64,000 nt of DNA from Bacillota bacterium (GCA_030532225.1 JAUNLQ010000001.1:186001-250000), one strand, 5' to 3'; shown: positions 52,729-60,328, counted from the stretch's first letter. Notes: generated from the letters alone by a model not told the origin. A program made the numbers and translations.

Positions 52729-54024
52729 CTATAGATTTATAATATTTTCATCTAACAAAAAATCTTCTAGGCCAACGTATAAAATCCCATCCTTATCGTG
52801 CCTAGGAATAATAGGCTTTCTTACAACCACAATCTTCTTAAATGAATCGTCTATTTTCTTAAGAGAGGCTGTTTCTTGTTCCCTTTTTTCCATGCTATCT
52901 ACACTTAAAGCTGATTGAATATAGTATCTTTGGTGTCCCTTGTTTATAACAAAGTCAACTTCAAGTTGAACCTTGGCTCTGGTTTCTTCTTTCCTGATTT
53001 CATGTTCAACTACACCTACATCAATGTTGTATCCCCTACGAAGCAAGTCATTATAAATAATATTTTCCATAAGATGAGTCTCTTCCACCTGTCTAAAATT
53101 CAATCTAGCATTTCTAAGTCCTATATCTGCAAAATAATATTTTAGTGGAGTTGAGAAGTATCTTGAGCCCTTAACATCATATCTATTTGCCTTGTATATA
53201 ACAAAGGCTTGTTCAAAGTAAGAAAGATAAGATGAAATAGTATTTGAGGCTATTTTTATTTGCTTTTCAGATAAAAATCTCCTTGATAGCTTACTTGGAT
53301 TAGTAAGTGAACCAATTGCAGAAGCTATGAAATCTAATAATATCTCTAAAACCTCCTGGTCATTTTTAATATTATTTCTTTCAATCACATCTTTTATATA
53401 TGTTTCTTGGAATAAGTCTTTTAAATACTTATTTTTTTCTTGGTCATCTTTTAAACTATAAATATATGGCATGCCACCATATACAATGTAATGCTCTAGA
53501 GCTATATCTTTGTTTTCAAATAAATGGCAAACTTCGCCAAAGGATAATGGATTTACATGTATTTCATCACCACGATCTCTAAACTGAGTTAATACATCAG
53601 ATGAAAGCATTTTCGAGTTACTTCCTGTAACATAAATGTCTAAATTGTTATTTTTCATAAGTCCTAGGAGAACGTCAATAAAACTTACATTCTTTTCTTC
53701 ACTGTCAATATAAGGATTTTTTACAGCTACAGATAATTGAATCTCATCAATAAAAATATAGTATTTTTCATTTTTGTCTTTGGTTTTTTCCTTAATATAA
53801 TCATTTAACCTAAAAGGATTCCTATATTCAAGATTATCTATTTCATCAAGAGCAATAGTTATTATTTGTTCTTCTTTGACTCCCATTGATAACAAATATT
53901 CTTTATATAAATTAAATAACAAAAATGATTTTCCACACCTTCTTATACCTGTAATGATTTTTATCCTGCCATTGTCTTTTTTGTCTATAATTTTCTTTAG
54001 ATAAAAGTCTCGTTTGATTTTCAT
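52729..54024 (-). CDS. AAA ATPase with DUF4143 domain
   Basis: A 431-aa ATP-binding protein of the widespread AAA_14-DUF4143 family, whose role is unclear. Walker A is GIRRCGKSFLLF (residues about 26-37), Walker B YYIFIDEIQLS, and the sensor strand DIYVTGSNSKML; the DUF4143 region occupies the C-terminal half with YFADIGLRNARLN and a nuclease-like VQLEVDFVIN. Codon use is plainer and more AT-rich than that of its neighbours, and it is flanked upstream by a duplicated 34-bp hairpin, so recent acquisition is likely. Confidence 0.9.
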   Translation of the reverse strand: MKIKRDFYLKKIIDKKDNGRIKIITGIRRCGKSFLLFNLYKEYLLSMGVKEEQIITIALDEIDNLEYRNPFRLNDYIKEKTKDKNEKYYIFIDEIQLSVAVKNPYIDSEEKNVSFIDVLLGLMKNNNLDIYVTGSNSKMLSSDVLTQFRDRGDEIHVNPLSFGEVCHLFENKDIALEHYIVYGGMPYIYSLKDDQEKNKYLKDLFQETYIKDVIERNNIKNDQEVLEILLDFIASAIGSLTNPSKLSRRFLSEKQIKIASNTISSYLSYFEQAFVIYKANRYDVKGSRYFSTPLKYYFADIGLRNARLNFRQVEETHLMENIIYNDLLRRGYNIDVGVVEHEIRKEETRAKVQLEVDFVINKGHQRYYIQSALSVDSMEKREQETASLKKIDDSFKKIVVVRKPIIPRHDKDGILYVGLEDFLLDENIINL

Positions 54025-54038
54025 ATAATCAGCTCCAT

Positions 54039-54072
54039 GAAAAATTTAGGTGGATTTCCACCTTTTTTTTAC
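54039..54072. repeat. 34-bp hairpin repeat, copy 1
   Basis: Identical to 54109-54142. It contains the palindrome AGGTGGATTTCCACCT followed on the plus strand by eight T residues, like a plus-strand terminator. It lies in the 5' leader of the DUF4143 gene. Confidence 0.85.
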
Positions 54073-54078
54073 GAGTTT

Positions 54079-54108
54079 ATTTTATCACAAAGTTAAGATG
54101 GTAGGCAA
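54079..54108 (-). promoter_or_regulatory. Promoter candidate of the DUF4143 gene
   Basis: On the minus strand TTGCCT (54103-54108) and TAAAAT (54079-54084) are 18 nt apart, between the two hairpin copies. Confidence 0.45.
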
Positions 54109-54142
54109 GAAAAATTTAGGTGGATTTCCACCTTTTTTTTAC
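54109..54142. repeat. 34-bp hairpin repeat, copy 2
   Basis: Exact copy of 54039-54072, displaced by 70 bp. Confidence 0.85.
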
Positions 54143-54206
54143 CAGTTCGCTTTTCTTCTTTCTTCTTCAAAATTTTTACTCCATAATTTTCCCGTTTTTG
54201 GCCAAT

Positions 54207-54236
54207 AAAAAAAGACAGTCTTGAAAACTGTCTCTT
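54207..54236 (-). terminator. Terminator of the FMN-binding protein gene
   Basis: On the minus strand AGACAGT pairs with ACTGTCT and is followed by seven T residues. Confidence 0.82.
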
Positions 54237-54240
54237 GTTT

Positions 54241-54675
54241 CTAAAAGTCGTCTGGATTTCCTCCAGCTTGTCTTATTGTATCTCTGGCTCCTTTTATAAT
54301 TGCTTCTGAAGTTTCTGTTGCTCCAGATACTGCATCTACTTTTGGAGACTTATTTTTTGCTATTTGATAGCTTAGGTCTATTATAGTGGTTTTTGCTATT
54401 TGTGTAGTTTCGTTGTGGTCCACTACCTTAAAGTCAGAGATCATTCCGTTTTGGACTGTAAGTTCTACAGTTATTTCAGAGGTAAAGCCTTGGTTTCTTG
54501 CCCTATAAACTCCGTCTCTTAGCCCGTCTACATTTTCAGTTGTAATATAAGTATGCTCTGGTATTTCAGTAGCTACTGCATCTTGGGGCACTTCATCTTT
54601 TAGGGTACTTACTAAAATTGTCAAGGCCATTACAAGGGATATTAAAAATAAAATTCTTCTCTTTTTTCTATCCAT
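54241..54675 (-). CDS. FMN-binding domain protein (covalently flavinylated, membrane-anchored)
   Basis: A 144-aa protein with an N-terminal membrane anchor (residues about 8-24) and one FMN-binding domain outside the membrane. The flavinylation motif is VSGATETS, where the Thr in GAT accepts FMN from ApbE. Proteins of this type relay electrons in extracytosolic flavin-based chains and often work with NapH-like polyferredoxins such as the one at 0.5 kb. No ApbE or Rnf/NQR gene is in the window. Confidence 0.9.
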   Translation of the reverse strand: MDRKKRRILFLISLVMALTILVSTLKDEVPQDAVATEIPEHTYITTENVDGLRDGVYRARNQGFTSEITVELTVQNGMISDFKVVDHNETTQIAKTTIIDLSYQIAKNKSPKVDAVSGATETSEAIIKGARDTIRQAGGNPDDF

Positions 54676-54807
54676 TAAAAAAAACAGCTCCTCTAACTAA
54701 CATTTGCGAAAATTTTTCTTCTACTACTATAATATAATAAGCCAAGGATTATATCAACTTGTAAATTGTGTTATTTTTATTAAATTTTAAAGTCAACTCA
54801 GTCTAAA

Positions 54808-55761
54808 TTAATTTTCATTTAACCAAACAAGGGCATCTTCATAGGGATTTTGGCTTGGAAAATCTGGTTCAAGGGCCTCTTGTCCATAAATTTTTCCCTG
54901 TCTGTCTTTGAAAAATCCAACTGTAAGATTTAAAAATATATCATCGCCTAAAACATAGCCTTGGTTAACTGAAAGATAGCCAGCTGTTGGCTGTCCAAAG
55001 ACCTTAACCTGGTCCAGCCCCTTAAGGGCAAGAAGGGTCGCCTCTGCAGATGACCCTGTTCCAGGTCCACAAAGGACTGCAATTTTTCCATCTGCTAATT
55101 TTTCCTTCTTAGAAACTTCTAGACCCTTGTAGGCTTTTATCCTTCCCTGGTCCAAGTCTATGGCCATAGTCTCACGGTTGTTTTTGTCCACAAGGGAAAA
55201 GACCCTGCCCTCTGGCAAAATAGGAGCTAGACCAAGGATCATTGGATACATAGACCCACCTGGATTGTCTCTTAAGTCCACAATAACTTTTTTTATAGTC
55301 TGGTCTGCCAAGGCCTCTGCAAGCTTTTCTGCATAAGCTTGTTCCTGGTCAGAGCTGGCAACAAATTCTGGCAGCTTAATATAAAGTAGGTCTTGGTCTT
55401 TTTTTATAGTCGGTTCAATATAAAGGTCCGTCCTTTGGTCCTGGGACTTTAACAAGCTACAAGAAGAGTGCTTGCCTCCTGCAAGTTTGCTAGCATCGTC
55501 TAGGATCCTAACTAGGTCTTCTTGGTCCTGGGCTTCCTTGACAAGTTTTTTGTAGGCTAGCTTTGAGTCCTGCCACTGGGCTGATGAAGAATAAATTCCA
55601 AACTTGTCCATCCTTGCTAGGGCCTGGCTGCCTACACTTTCAAGACTTGGTGGAAAAATATAAAAGCTAAAGCCTAGATTTGTAGAAAGGACTTGCAGAC
55701 TAGCTACTGATCCAAGAACTAAGACTGCTGTAATAAGTAGAACTTTCAAAAATTTTTTCAT
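54808..55761 (-). CDS. S41 family (C-terminal processing) peptidase-like protein
   Basis: A 317-aa protein with an N-terminal membrane anchor/signal (residues about 5-25). The S41 core has VDLRDNPGGSMYPMIL, the nucleophile region in LCGPGTGSSAEATLLAL and GQPTAGYLSVNQGY. No PDZ domain is obvious. The Lys of the classical Ser-Lys dyad is not clear: the position four residues after the Ser is in AEATL, so a tricorn-type Ser/His mechanism (His in GGKHSSCSL) may apply. It acts outside the membrane. A possible response-regulator site lies upstream. Confidence 0.82.
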   Translation of the reverse strand: MKKFLKVLLITAVLVLGSVASLQVLSTNLGFSFYIFPPSLESVGSQALARMDKFGIYSSSAQWQDSKLAYKKLVKEAQDQEDLVRILDDASKLAGGKHSSCSLLKSQDQRTDLYIEPTIKKDQDLLYIKLPEFVASSDQEQAYAEKLAEALADQTIKKVIVDLRDNPGGSMYPMILGLAPILPEGRVFSLVDKNNRETMAIDLDQGRIKAYKGLEVSKKEKLADGKIAVLCGPGTGSSAEATLLALKGLDQVKVFGQPTAGYLSVNQGYVLGDDIFLNLTVGFFKDRQGKIYGQEALEPDFPSQNPYEDALVWLNEN

Positions 55762-55844
55762 ACTTTCACCTCTTGGTCCTAGTATAGGCCCTCTTAAAGA
55801 CCATGTCCTTTATATTCAATAAAGAATTTCTAAAAAAAGTATAA

Positions 55845-55868
55845 AGAAAAAAGTAGCCTAGGCTACTT
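55845..55868 (-). terminator. Terminator of alr
   Basis: On the minus strand the palindrome AAGTAGCCTAGGCTACTT is followed by TTTTC; the stem overlaps the alr stop codon. Confidence 0.8.
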
Positions 55869-57036
55869 AATCTTCAAAAAGGTCGTCAACAACCTTGTCA
55901 ATTTTTCCATCTTTAATATAAAGCCTAGGAACCCTTTTAGACACAGAACAAATTATGTCTATTTTACAAGTTCCTGCCTGGTCTGCCAGGTCCCCAATAC
56001 TAGGAGCTCCCTCTTCATAACCAAAGACTATGGCCTGGTCTCCCTGCTTACAATCAATATCTGTAACATCTACCATAAATTGGTCCATGCAAATCTTCCC
56101 ACGAATAGGGGCCCTTTTCCCATTTATTAAAACTTGACCAATATTAGCCAAGGACCTTTTTATGCCGTCAGCATAGCCAAGAGCCAAGGTGGCGATCCTA
56201 GTTCCATCCCTTTCTACAGTGTAGGTTCCATTATAGGAAACCTTGGTCCCCTTGTTGACAGTTCGAATCCTTACAATCTCAGTTTTTAGCTGACAAGTTG
56301 GAAGAACTGGAAGGAGGTAGTGTCTGCCAGGCTCTTCAACTAGACCCATTACAGAAGACCCAGGCCTAACTAAGTCATAGTCAAATTCAGGTAGGGAAAC
56401 TACAGCACCAGAGTTAGATGCGTGTTTGTAGCCTAGGTCAATGCCCCTGGCCTCTAATTTTTTTACAAAGTCCCAGAACTTTTGCCCTTGAAGGTGAGAA
56501 GTCTCCTTGTTACCTTCTTCAGAAGAAGAAAAATGAGTAAAGATACCAGCAATTTCCACTCCTGGCAACTTGGAAATTTTTTCAATTTCTTCTACAGCCT
56601 GATCAGAAAGATCAAAGCCTATTCTAGTCATACCCGTGTCCAAGGCTAGGTGGATTTTGTGGACTAGGCCCCTAGCTTGGGCCAGGTCAGACAAGACCTT
56701 AGCATCCTCATAAGAAAAAATACTAGGCATCAACCTATAGTCTAGCAGGTACTTGTACTGCCTTCTCGGCGTGTAGGACAAAAGGAGAATGTCCTTGTCA
56801 AAACCAAGACGTCTCACTTCCACCCCTTCAGCAACTAAGGCCAGGGCATAGTAGTCTACATAAGGATCAATATAAGGCAAAAGCCCCTTAAGGCCTAGGC
56901 CATAAAAATTGCCCTTAACAGGGACCATTAGCTTTACATCAGGACCAAGACGTTTTCTTATTAATTTTATATTTTCCAAAACCCTGTCTACATCTATTTC
57001 AAAATAGCCAGGGCGAATATCATTAAAATCTACCAT
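55867..57036 (-). CDS. alr: Alanine racemase
   Basis: A 389-aa fold-type III PLP enzyme making D-alanine for peptidoglycan. The PLP lysine is Lys41 in VPVKGNFYGLG, a divergent form of the usual VKANAYGHG; the catalytic Tyr lies in LALGYADGIKRSL and the MCxD element in GKICMDQFMVDVTD. The motif changes (Ala to Gly, Ala to Phe, His to Leu) do not remove catalytic residues. An extended -10 (TGCTATAAT, plus 57070-57075) precedes the gene. Confidence 0.93.
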   Translation of the reverse strand: MVDFNDIRPGYFEIDVDRVLENIKLIRKRLGPDVKLMVPVKGNFYGLGLKGLLPYIDPYVDYYALALVAEGVEVRRLGFDKDILLLSYTPRRQYKYLLDYRLMPSIFSYEDAKVLSDLAQARGLVHKIHLALDTGMTRIGFDLSDQAVEEIEKISKLPGVEIAGIFTHFSSSEEGNKETSHLQGQKFWDFVKKLEARGIDLGYKHASNSGAVVSLPEFDYDLVRPGSSVMGLVEEPGRHYLLPVLPTCQLKTEIVRIRTVNKGTKVSYNGTYTVERDGTRIATLALGYADGIKRSLANIGQVLINGKRAPIRGKICMDQFMVDVTDIDCKQGDQAIVFGYEEGAPSIGDLADQAGTCKIDIICSVSKRVPRLYIKDGKIDKVVDDLFED

Positions 57037-57130
57037 TAATTTTCTCCAAAAAATTTTTCATCGAATCCTATTATAGCACAAAAAGAAAAACTTTCTTTCT
57101 TTTGAAAGATGGAAAAAGAAATTGACAAAT

Positions 57131-57173
57131 AAAAGCTACCCTCTTTACTAAAAAATCTAGCAAAAAGGGTAGG
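57131..57173 (-). terminator. Terminator after the 129-aa membrane protein gene
   Basis: On the minus strand CTACCCTTTTT pairs with AAAGAGGGTAG (one mismatch) and is followed by CTTTTATTTG. Confidence 0.6.
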
Positions 57174-57229
57174 CGTTTAAGTGATAGCTCCTCAATATAC
57201 TGGACAAAGCAGTAAGGGGGTACCTAAGA

Positions 57230-57619
57230 CTAATTTTTAAATTTTTTTATCCTAATCTTTTCTTGGAAAAATCCTAAAATAGAAACTACCAAACTTATGG
57301 CACAAATTTCCATTAGTCTAATATTTGTTATAGTGTAGTGTAGCTGGTTTTTTCTAAAAATATTTGTAAATAGCACTAGGTAAATCCATGCTATATATAT
57401 ATAATATTTTTTACTTAAGTTAAGACCATTTATAAAAGCTATAAAGGCCAAGTTAGATAATAGTAGCATAAAAACTATTATATAAAAAAACAAAATAACT
57501 TCAGTTTCAGAAAATTCATCTATAAAAAGATTAAAATAGCTGATAAAATTTAGTAAATATGCTGCTATAATTATTGATAAAACTATAAATGTTGCATTTT
57601 TGTAAATATTATTTTTCAT
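57230..57619 (-). CDS. Small polytopic membrane protein, unknown function
   Basis: A 129-aa protein with four predicted membrane helices (residues about 8-30, 38-62, 70-88, 102-120) and very AT-rich codons. No family was recognised. An AAGGAG RBS precedes the ATG. It is the last gene of a cluster of micro-ORFs that starts under a promoter-like block shared with the ECF sigma factor gene, so it may belong to that sigma factor's regulon. Confidence 0.6.
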   Translation of the reverse strand: MKNNIYKNATFIVLSIIIAAYLLNFISYFNLFIDEFSETEVILFFYIIVFMLLLSNLAFIAFINGLNLSKKYYIYIAWIYLVLFTNIFRKNQLHYTITNIRLMEICAISLVVSILGFFQEKIRIKKFKN

Positions 57620-57717
57620 TTTTACTCCTTATTCTTGTTACTGTTAGCAAATTTATTATTGTAATCATAAGAATAACAATAATAAGTAAGGCTATAATTC
57701 TTCTTTATATTAATCAC
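57609..57717 (-). pseudogene. Possible frameshifted small membrane ORF
   Basis: In one frame the minus strand reads a hydrophobic stretch RRIIALLIIVILMITIINL then TVTRIRSKNEK and a stop that overlaps the start of the next gene, but no start codon precedes it. A GTG (57717) with VINIK lies upstream in another frame; one base change in the AAAGAAGAA run would join them into a 35-aa one-helix protein. Weak evidence. Confidence 0.25.
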
Positions 57718-57767
57718 TTTGATATATTAGCTGTTAAAATTAATTAAAAATCACTCTAAAGTAAAAT

Positions 57768-57899
57768 TTATTTTTTGTCATTCAACTCTTTATAATACTC
57801 CTTAAATACTTTTCTCACAAGAAACACAAGAACAATGAAACCAAAAATAAGGCTTATTTCAGGATTAGCATTAAGAAATTCCTTTAAATTTTCAATCAT
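57768..57899 (-). CDS. 43-aa single-helix membrane microprotein
   Basis: An open frame of 43 codons starts at an ATG preceded by a strong GGAGGGGG Shine-Dalgarno. The product is MIENLKEFLNANPEIS followed by a membrane span (LIFGFIVLVFLV) and a charged tail RKVFKEYYKELNDKK. No family recognised. The upstream 23-aa ORF and the promoter block suggest it is part of a sigma-factor-controlled cluster. Confidence 0.55.
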   Translation of the reverse strand: MIENLKEFLNANPEISLIFGFIVLVFLVRKVFKEYYKELNDKK

Positions 57900-57938
57900 A
57901 TAACCCCCTCCATTCTTTTATTATAAGCATACACTCTA

Positions 57939-58010
57939 TTAGTTAAATCTTTTGGAACAAAAGAAAACATACTTACTAATAAAAGTAGTATTAGTATTCT
58001 CTTTCTCATA
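57939..58010 (-). CDS. 23-aa ORF resembling a lipoprotein or Sec signal peptide
   Basis: The ATG at 58010 follows a near-perfect GGAGGTG RBS and a promoter-like block. The peptide MRKRILILLLLVSMFSFCSKRF looks like a lipoprotein signal sequence and stops after 23 codons. If the T5 run after TTTC had one T fewer, the frame would read on to 37 codons (ending near VYAYNKRMEGVI) and stop in an ATGA overlap with the 43-aa gene. So it may be a frameshifted small secreted protein or a genuine micropeptide. Confidence 0.4.
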   Translation of the reverse strand, partial: YEKENTNTTFISKYVFFCSKRFN

Positions 58011-58024
58011 TTTTCACCTCCTCG

Positions 58025-58059
58025 TATATATAACGCTTTAAGTTGGTGAAAAGGGACAA
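58025..58059 (-). promoter_or_regulatory. ECF-type promoter-like block upstream of the micro-ORF cluster (site 2)
   Basis: On the minus strand TTGTCCC...TTAAAGCGTTATATATA spans 35 nt and matches site 1 at 59685-59719 with identical spacing. CGTTAT (58030-58035) would be the -10 and TTGTCC (58054-58059) the upstream element. The next start codon (58010) is 14 nt away, consistent with a short leader. Confidence 0.6.
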
Positions 58060-58080
58060 GGTTTTTTTTATTTTTTATTT

Positions 58081-59061
58081 TTATTTGGAAATATTTTCTG
58101 CAATTTTTATTATCTCTTCTCTACTAATAGTTCCATATACATTGCATTCAACGGAATTTTGCTGCCATAATACTGTACTTATATCTTTCTTTTGCCAAAA
58201 ATATACTTCTCTTCCATTAATATTTATTTCCATTAATTCTGTATCTTCTGTGTCAAACAATGAGGCACTTGAATTTTCTAATAATTTTCTAAAGTGTACG
58301 ATAAAAAAATCTTCATCCTCGTCTATATTCTGATACTGATAAACAATATTGATTTCTCCTTTTAATGTTTTTACTAACTCATAACCCTCTGGTATATAAT
58401 TAATTTTTAAATCATCGACTTTTAAAGTTTCTTCGTCTATAACTGGTTTTTCAGCTGTAAAAGAACTGTACAGACCAAAGTCTTCAACTATCCAGCTATA
58501 TAATTTATCCTTGGCCTGGCTATTTGTTGCCATAAATACTCCAAAGATCGATGCAAAGACCAAGAAAAATACTGCTACTCTTTTTAAGACCTTTTCCATT
58601 GTCCTATAAGGGTTGAGGCCTAGGGTCTTCATTTTCTTTTGGAATTTTCTAGATGGCTTTTCAGCCTTTGTGCTGGCTAGGATTTGGTCTATTTGGGCCT
58701 TTTCCCTATTAAAGTCTATTAGACAGGCTGCCTCCAGGGACTGGTCTCCTATTAGATAGCCTTCTTCTAGGCCCATTTTTTTAGCTAGGATTGCCTTGAC
58801 ATAAAGTAGGTCGTCTCCTGGACTTCCTATGTCAAAGATGGATTTCAAGGCTGCTGGTCCAGTTTTGTATATATACCTGTCCATTAAAACTAGCCTGGTC
58901 TTAAAGTCTAGGCCCTGGATTTCTTGGGCCAGGTCTGGTACTTGGTCTGACTTTAAATCCTTTTCTATATAGGTTTTTTCTTTTAGTTCTTGGACTTCTT
59001 CTTTTGTGGCCTTTAAGGCTGCAACTATTAGGTCGTCCATCTTATCTTTCACTATTTTCAC
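58081..59061 (-). CDS. Anti-sigma-like membrane protein with DUF4367-type C-terminal domain
   Basis: A protein of 326 aa. The N-terminal about 160 residues are cytoplasmic and helical, followed by one membrane span (residues about 163-182) and an extracytoplasmic C-terminal domain (IPEGYELVK..., REVYFWQ, WQQNSVECNVYG, SREEIIKIAENI) that resembles DUF4367. This is the usual plan of Firmicute anti-sigma factors encoded after an ECF sigma gene. The start is GTG at 59061 or ATG at 59040; the latter directly follows the sigma stop. The gene overlaps or abuts sigma, implying coupling. Confidence 0.78.
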   Translation of the reverse strand: MKIVKDKMDDLIVAALKATKEEVQELKEKTYIEKDLKSDQVPDLAQEIQGLDFKTRLVLMDRYIYKTGPAALKSIFDIGSPGDDLLYVKAILAKKMGLEEGYLIGDQSLEAACLIDFNREKAQIDQILASTKAEKPSRKFQKKMKTLGLNPYRTMEKVLKRVAVFFLVFASIFGVFMATNSQAKDKLYSWIVEDFGLYSSFTAEKPVIDEETLKVDDLKINYIPEGYELVKTLKGEINIVYQYQNIDEDEDFFIVHFRKLLENSSASLFDTEDTELMEININGREVYFWQKKDISTVLWQQNSVECNVYGTISREEIIKIAENISK

Positions 59062-59590
59062 CTTCTTGGTAAGAGTCTCTTAGGCTTTTAATTATTCTTT
59101 GCCCTCTTTTCTTGGCTGCTTCTTCCCCTAGACCTAGTTTTTCTCCAAGCTCTTTATAGGTCAGCCCTTCTTCGTACTTATAGGACAGTAGGAGTCTGTC
59201 TTCTAGGCTAAGATTTTTTATTTTTTCTTTCAGCCTGTCTATGCTATCCTTGCTTAGGACCTGGTCTTCTACTGGACTTGTAAGGTCTAGGTCCTGGTAG
59301 ATTTCTAGGTCTTCTGTTAGCAGGTACTTTTTTTCTTTTCTCAATAGGTTTATGCATTCATTTTTTAAAATGCCTAGGCTGTAGACCTGCCTTTGGTCTT
59401 GGGGCAGGCCTGAAATTTTTTCTATCTTGTCCATTATTTTTACAAAACTATTGGCCACTGCTTCTTCTGCCAGGTTAGGGTCTTTTAACTTTATTATGGC
59501 CATTTTTCTCATAGGTATATGTAGTTGTTGATAAAGTTTGTTTATTAGGTCCTTAGACTGAGGGTCTAGGCTTATATAGAAGATTATCAT
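59042..59590 (-). CDS. ECF-type RNA polymerase sigma factor
   Basis: A 182-aa sigma-70 family protein with only regions 2 and 4. Region 2 covers LKDPNLAEEAVANSFVKIMDKIEK and the -10-binding LGILKNECINLLRKEKK; region 4 covers LSLEDRLLLSYKYEEGLTYKELGEKLGLGEEAAKKRGQRIIKSLR. It is followed by an anti-sigma-like membrane protein. The GGTGACC RBS lies next to an inverted repeat, and a promoter-like block further upstream is shared with the micro-ORF cluster, which suggests autoregulation. Confidence 0.9.
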   Translation of the reverse strand: MIIFYISLDPQSKDLINKLYQQLHIPMRKMAIIKLKDPNLAEEAVANSFVKIMDKIEKISGLPQDQRQVYSLGILKNECINLLRKEKKYLLTEDLEIYQDLDLTSPVEDQVLSKDSIDRLKEKIKNLSLEDRLLLSYKYEEGLTYKELGEKLGLGEEAAKKRGQRIIKSLRDSYQEGENSER

Positions 59591-59598
59591 TGGTCACC

Positions 59599-59635
59599 TT
59601 TTATGTTAAATTTATACTTCTATTCTAACATAAAA
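59599..59635. promoter_or_regulatory. Perfect 10-bp inverted repeat abutting the sigma-factor RBS
   Basis: TTTTATGTTA (59599-59608) and TAACATAAAA (59626-59635) flank a 17-nt spacer and end directly at the Shine-Dalgarno of the sigma gene. It could be an operator or an mRNA hairpin next to the ribosome site. Confidence 0.45.
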
Positions 59636-59684
59636 GTCTAGGGGACTAATAAATTCAGGAAATTTTCACTTTATTAGCCTCTTA

Positions 59685-59719
59685 TATATATAACGCTTTA
59701 AGGTCGGAAAAGGGGACAA
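59685..59719 (-). promoter_or_regulatory. ECF-type promoter-like block upstream of the sigma gene (site 1)
   Basis: Minus-strand TTGTCCCC...TTAAAGCGTTATATATA spans 35 nt, with CGTTAT at 59690-59695 and GGACAA (plus) at 59714-59719. Seventeen or more consecutive bases at the -10 end are identical to site 2. It lies about 100 nt before the sigma start. Confidence 0.6.
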
Positions 59720-59754
59720 AGTTTTTTTATTTTTTCTAATATTTTTTATGGCAC

Positions 59755-59785
59755 AAAAAAACTAGCCAAGGCTAGCTAGTTTTCT
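59755..59785 (-). terminator. Terminator of the 163-aa protein gene
   Basis: On the minus strand AAACTAGC pairs with GCTAGTTT and is followed by TTTTTG. Confidence 0.8.
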
Positions 59786-59791
59786 TATTTT

Positions 59792-60283
59792 TTATTCAAG
59801 GGCAAAGGCCAGTTCTGTGTCTAGGGGAAATTCATAGTCATAGTCACAGGTATAGCCTCTAAGGTATTTTTGGCCACTTACTTTTCTCATGTTCAGCCCC
59901 TTGGGAAAGGAGTGTTGGTCCTTTATTGGGTCTGAGATTATGGTTATGGAACAGTCTGAGTCCTGTTTGCCATAGAGATTGTTAGTTGAGTCTTCTTGGT
60001 TCTTGTAGTCTAGTCTAAGATAGAAGCCATCTGCTGGGTGGCAGGTCTTGTAGCCTTGTTCCTGGGCTCTTTCTATTATTTGCTCCAAGCTGGCTGGCTC
60101 TTTAAAGCCTAATTCTTCTACACTTAAAAGAACTAGGACCTTTTCTTTTTCTTCTGTAAAGGAAACTTTTGGGTCCTCTATAAAGGAGTCAAAGGATTGG
60201 TTGGTCAAAACTCTTTCTCTTTTTAGAATCTTGTATAGGTCTACTTTGCTGGATCTGAATTTGTTGATTTTAACTTTTTTCAT
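59792..60283 (-). CDS. Hypothetical soluble protein, 163 aa
   Basis: No signal peptide, membrane span or known domain was recognised. The N-terminus is basic (MKKVKINKFRSSK) and the rest acidic. It has the segments GYKTCHPADGFYLRLDYKNQ and GLNMRKVSGQKYLRGYTCDYDYEFPLDTELAF. The C-terminal half looks compact and well conserved in style. A GGAG lies 13 nt upstream of the ATG, farther than usual. It has its own terminator and a TATAAT just after the preceding terminator. Confidence 0.7.
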   Translation of the reverse strand: MKKVKINKFRSSKVDLYKILKRERVLTNQSFDSFIEDPKVSFTEEKEKVLVLLSVEELGFKEPASLEQIIERAQEQGYKTCHPADGFYLRLDYKNQEDSTNNLYGKQDSDCSITIISDPIKDQHSFPKGLNMRKVSGQKYLRGYTCDYDYEFPLDTELAFALE

Positions 60284-60328
60284 TTTGCTTACAGGTCTCC
60301 TTATGTATTTATAGTCTTATTATAGCAG

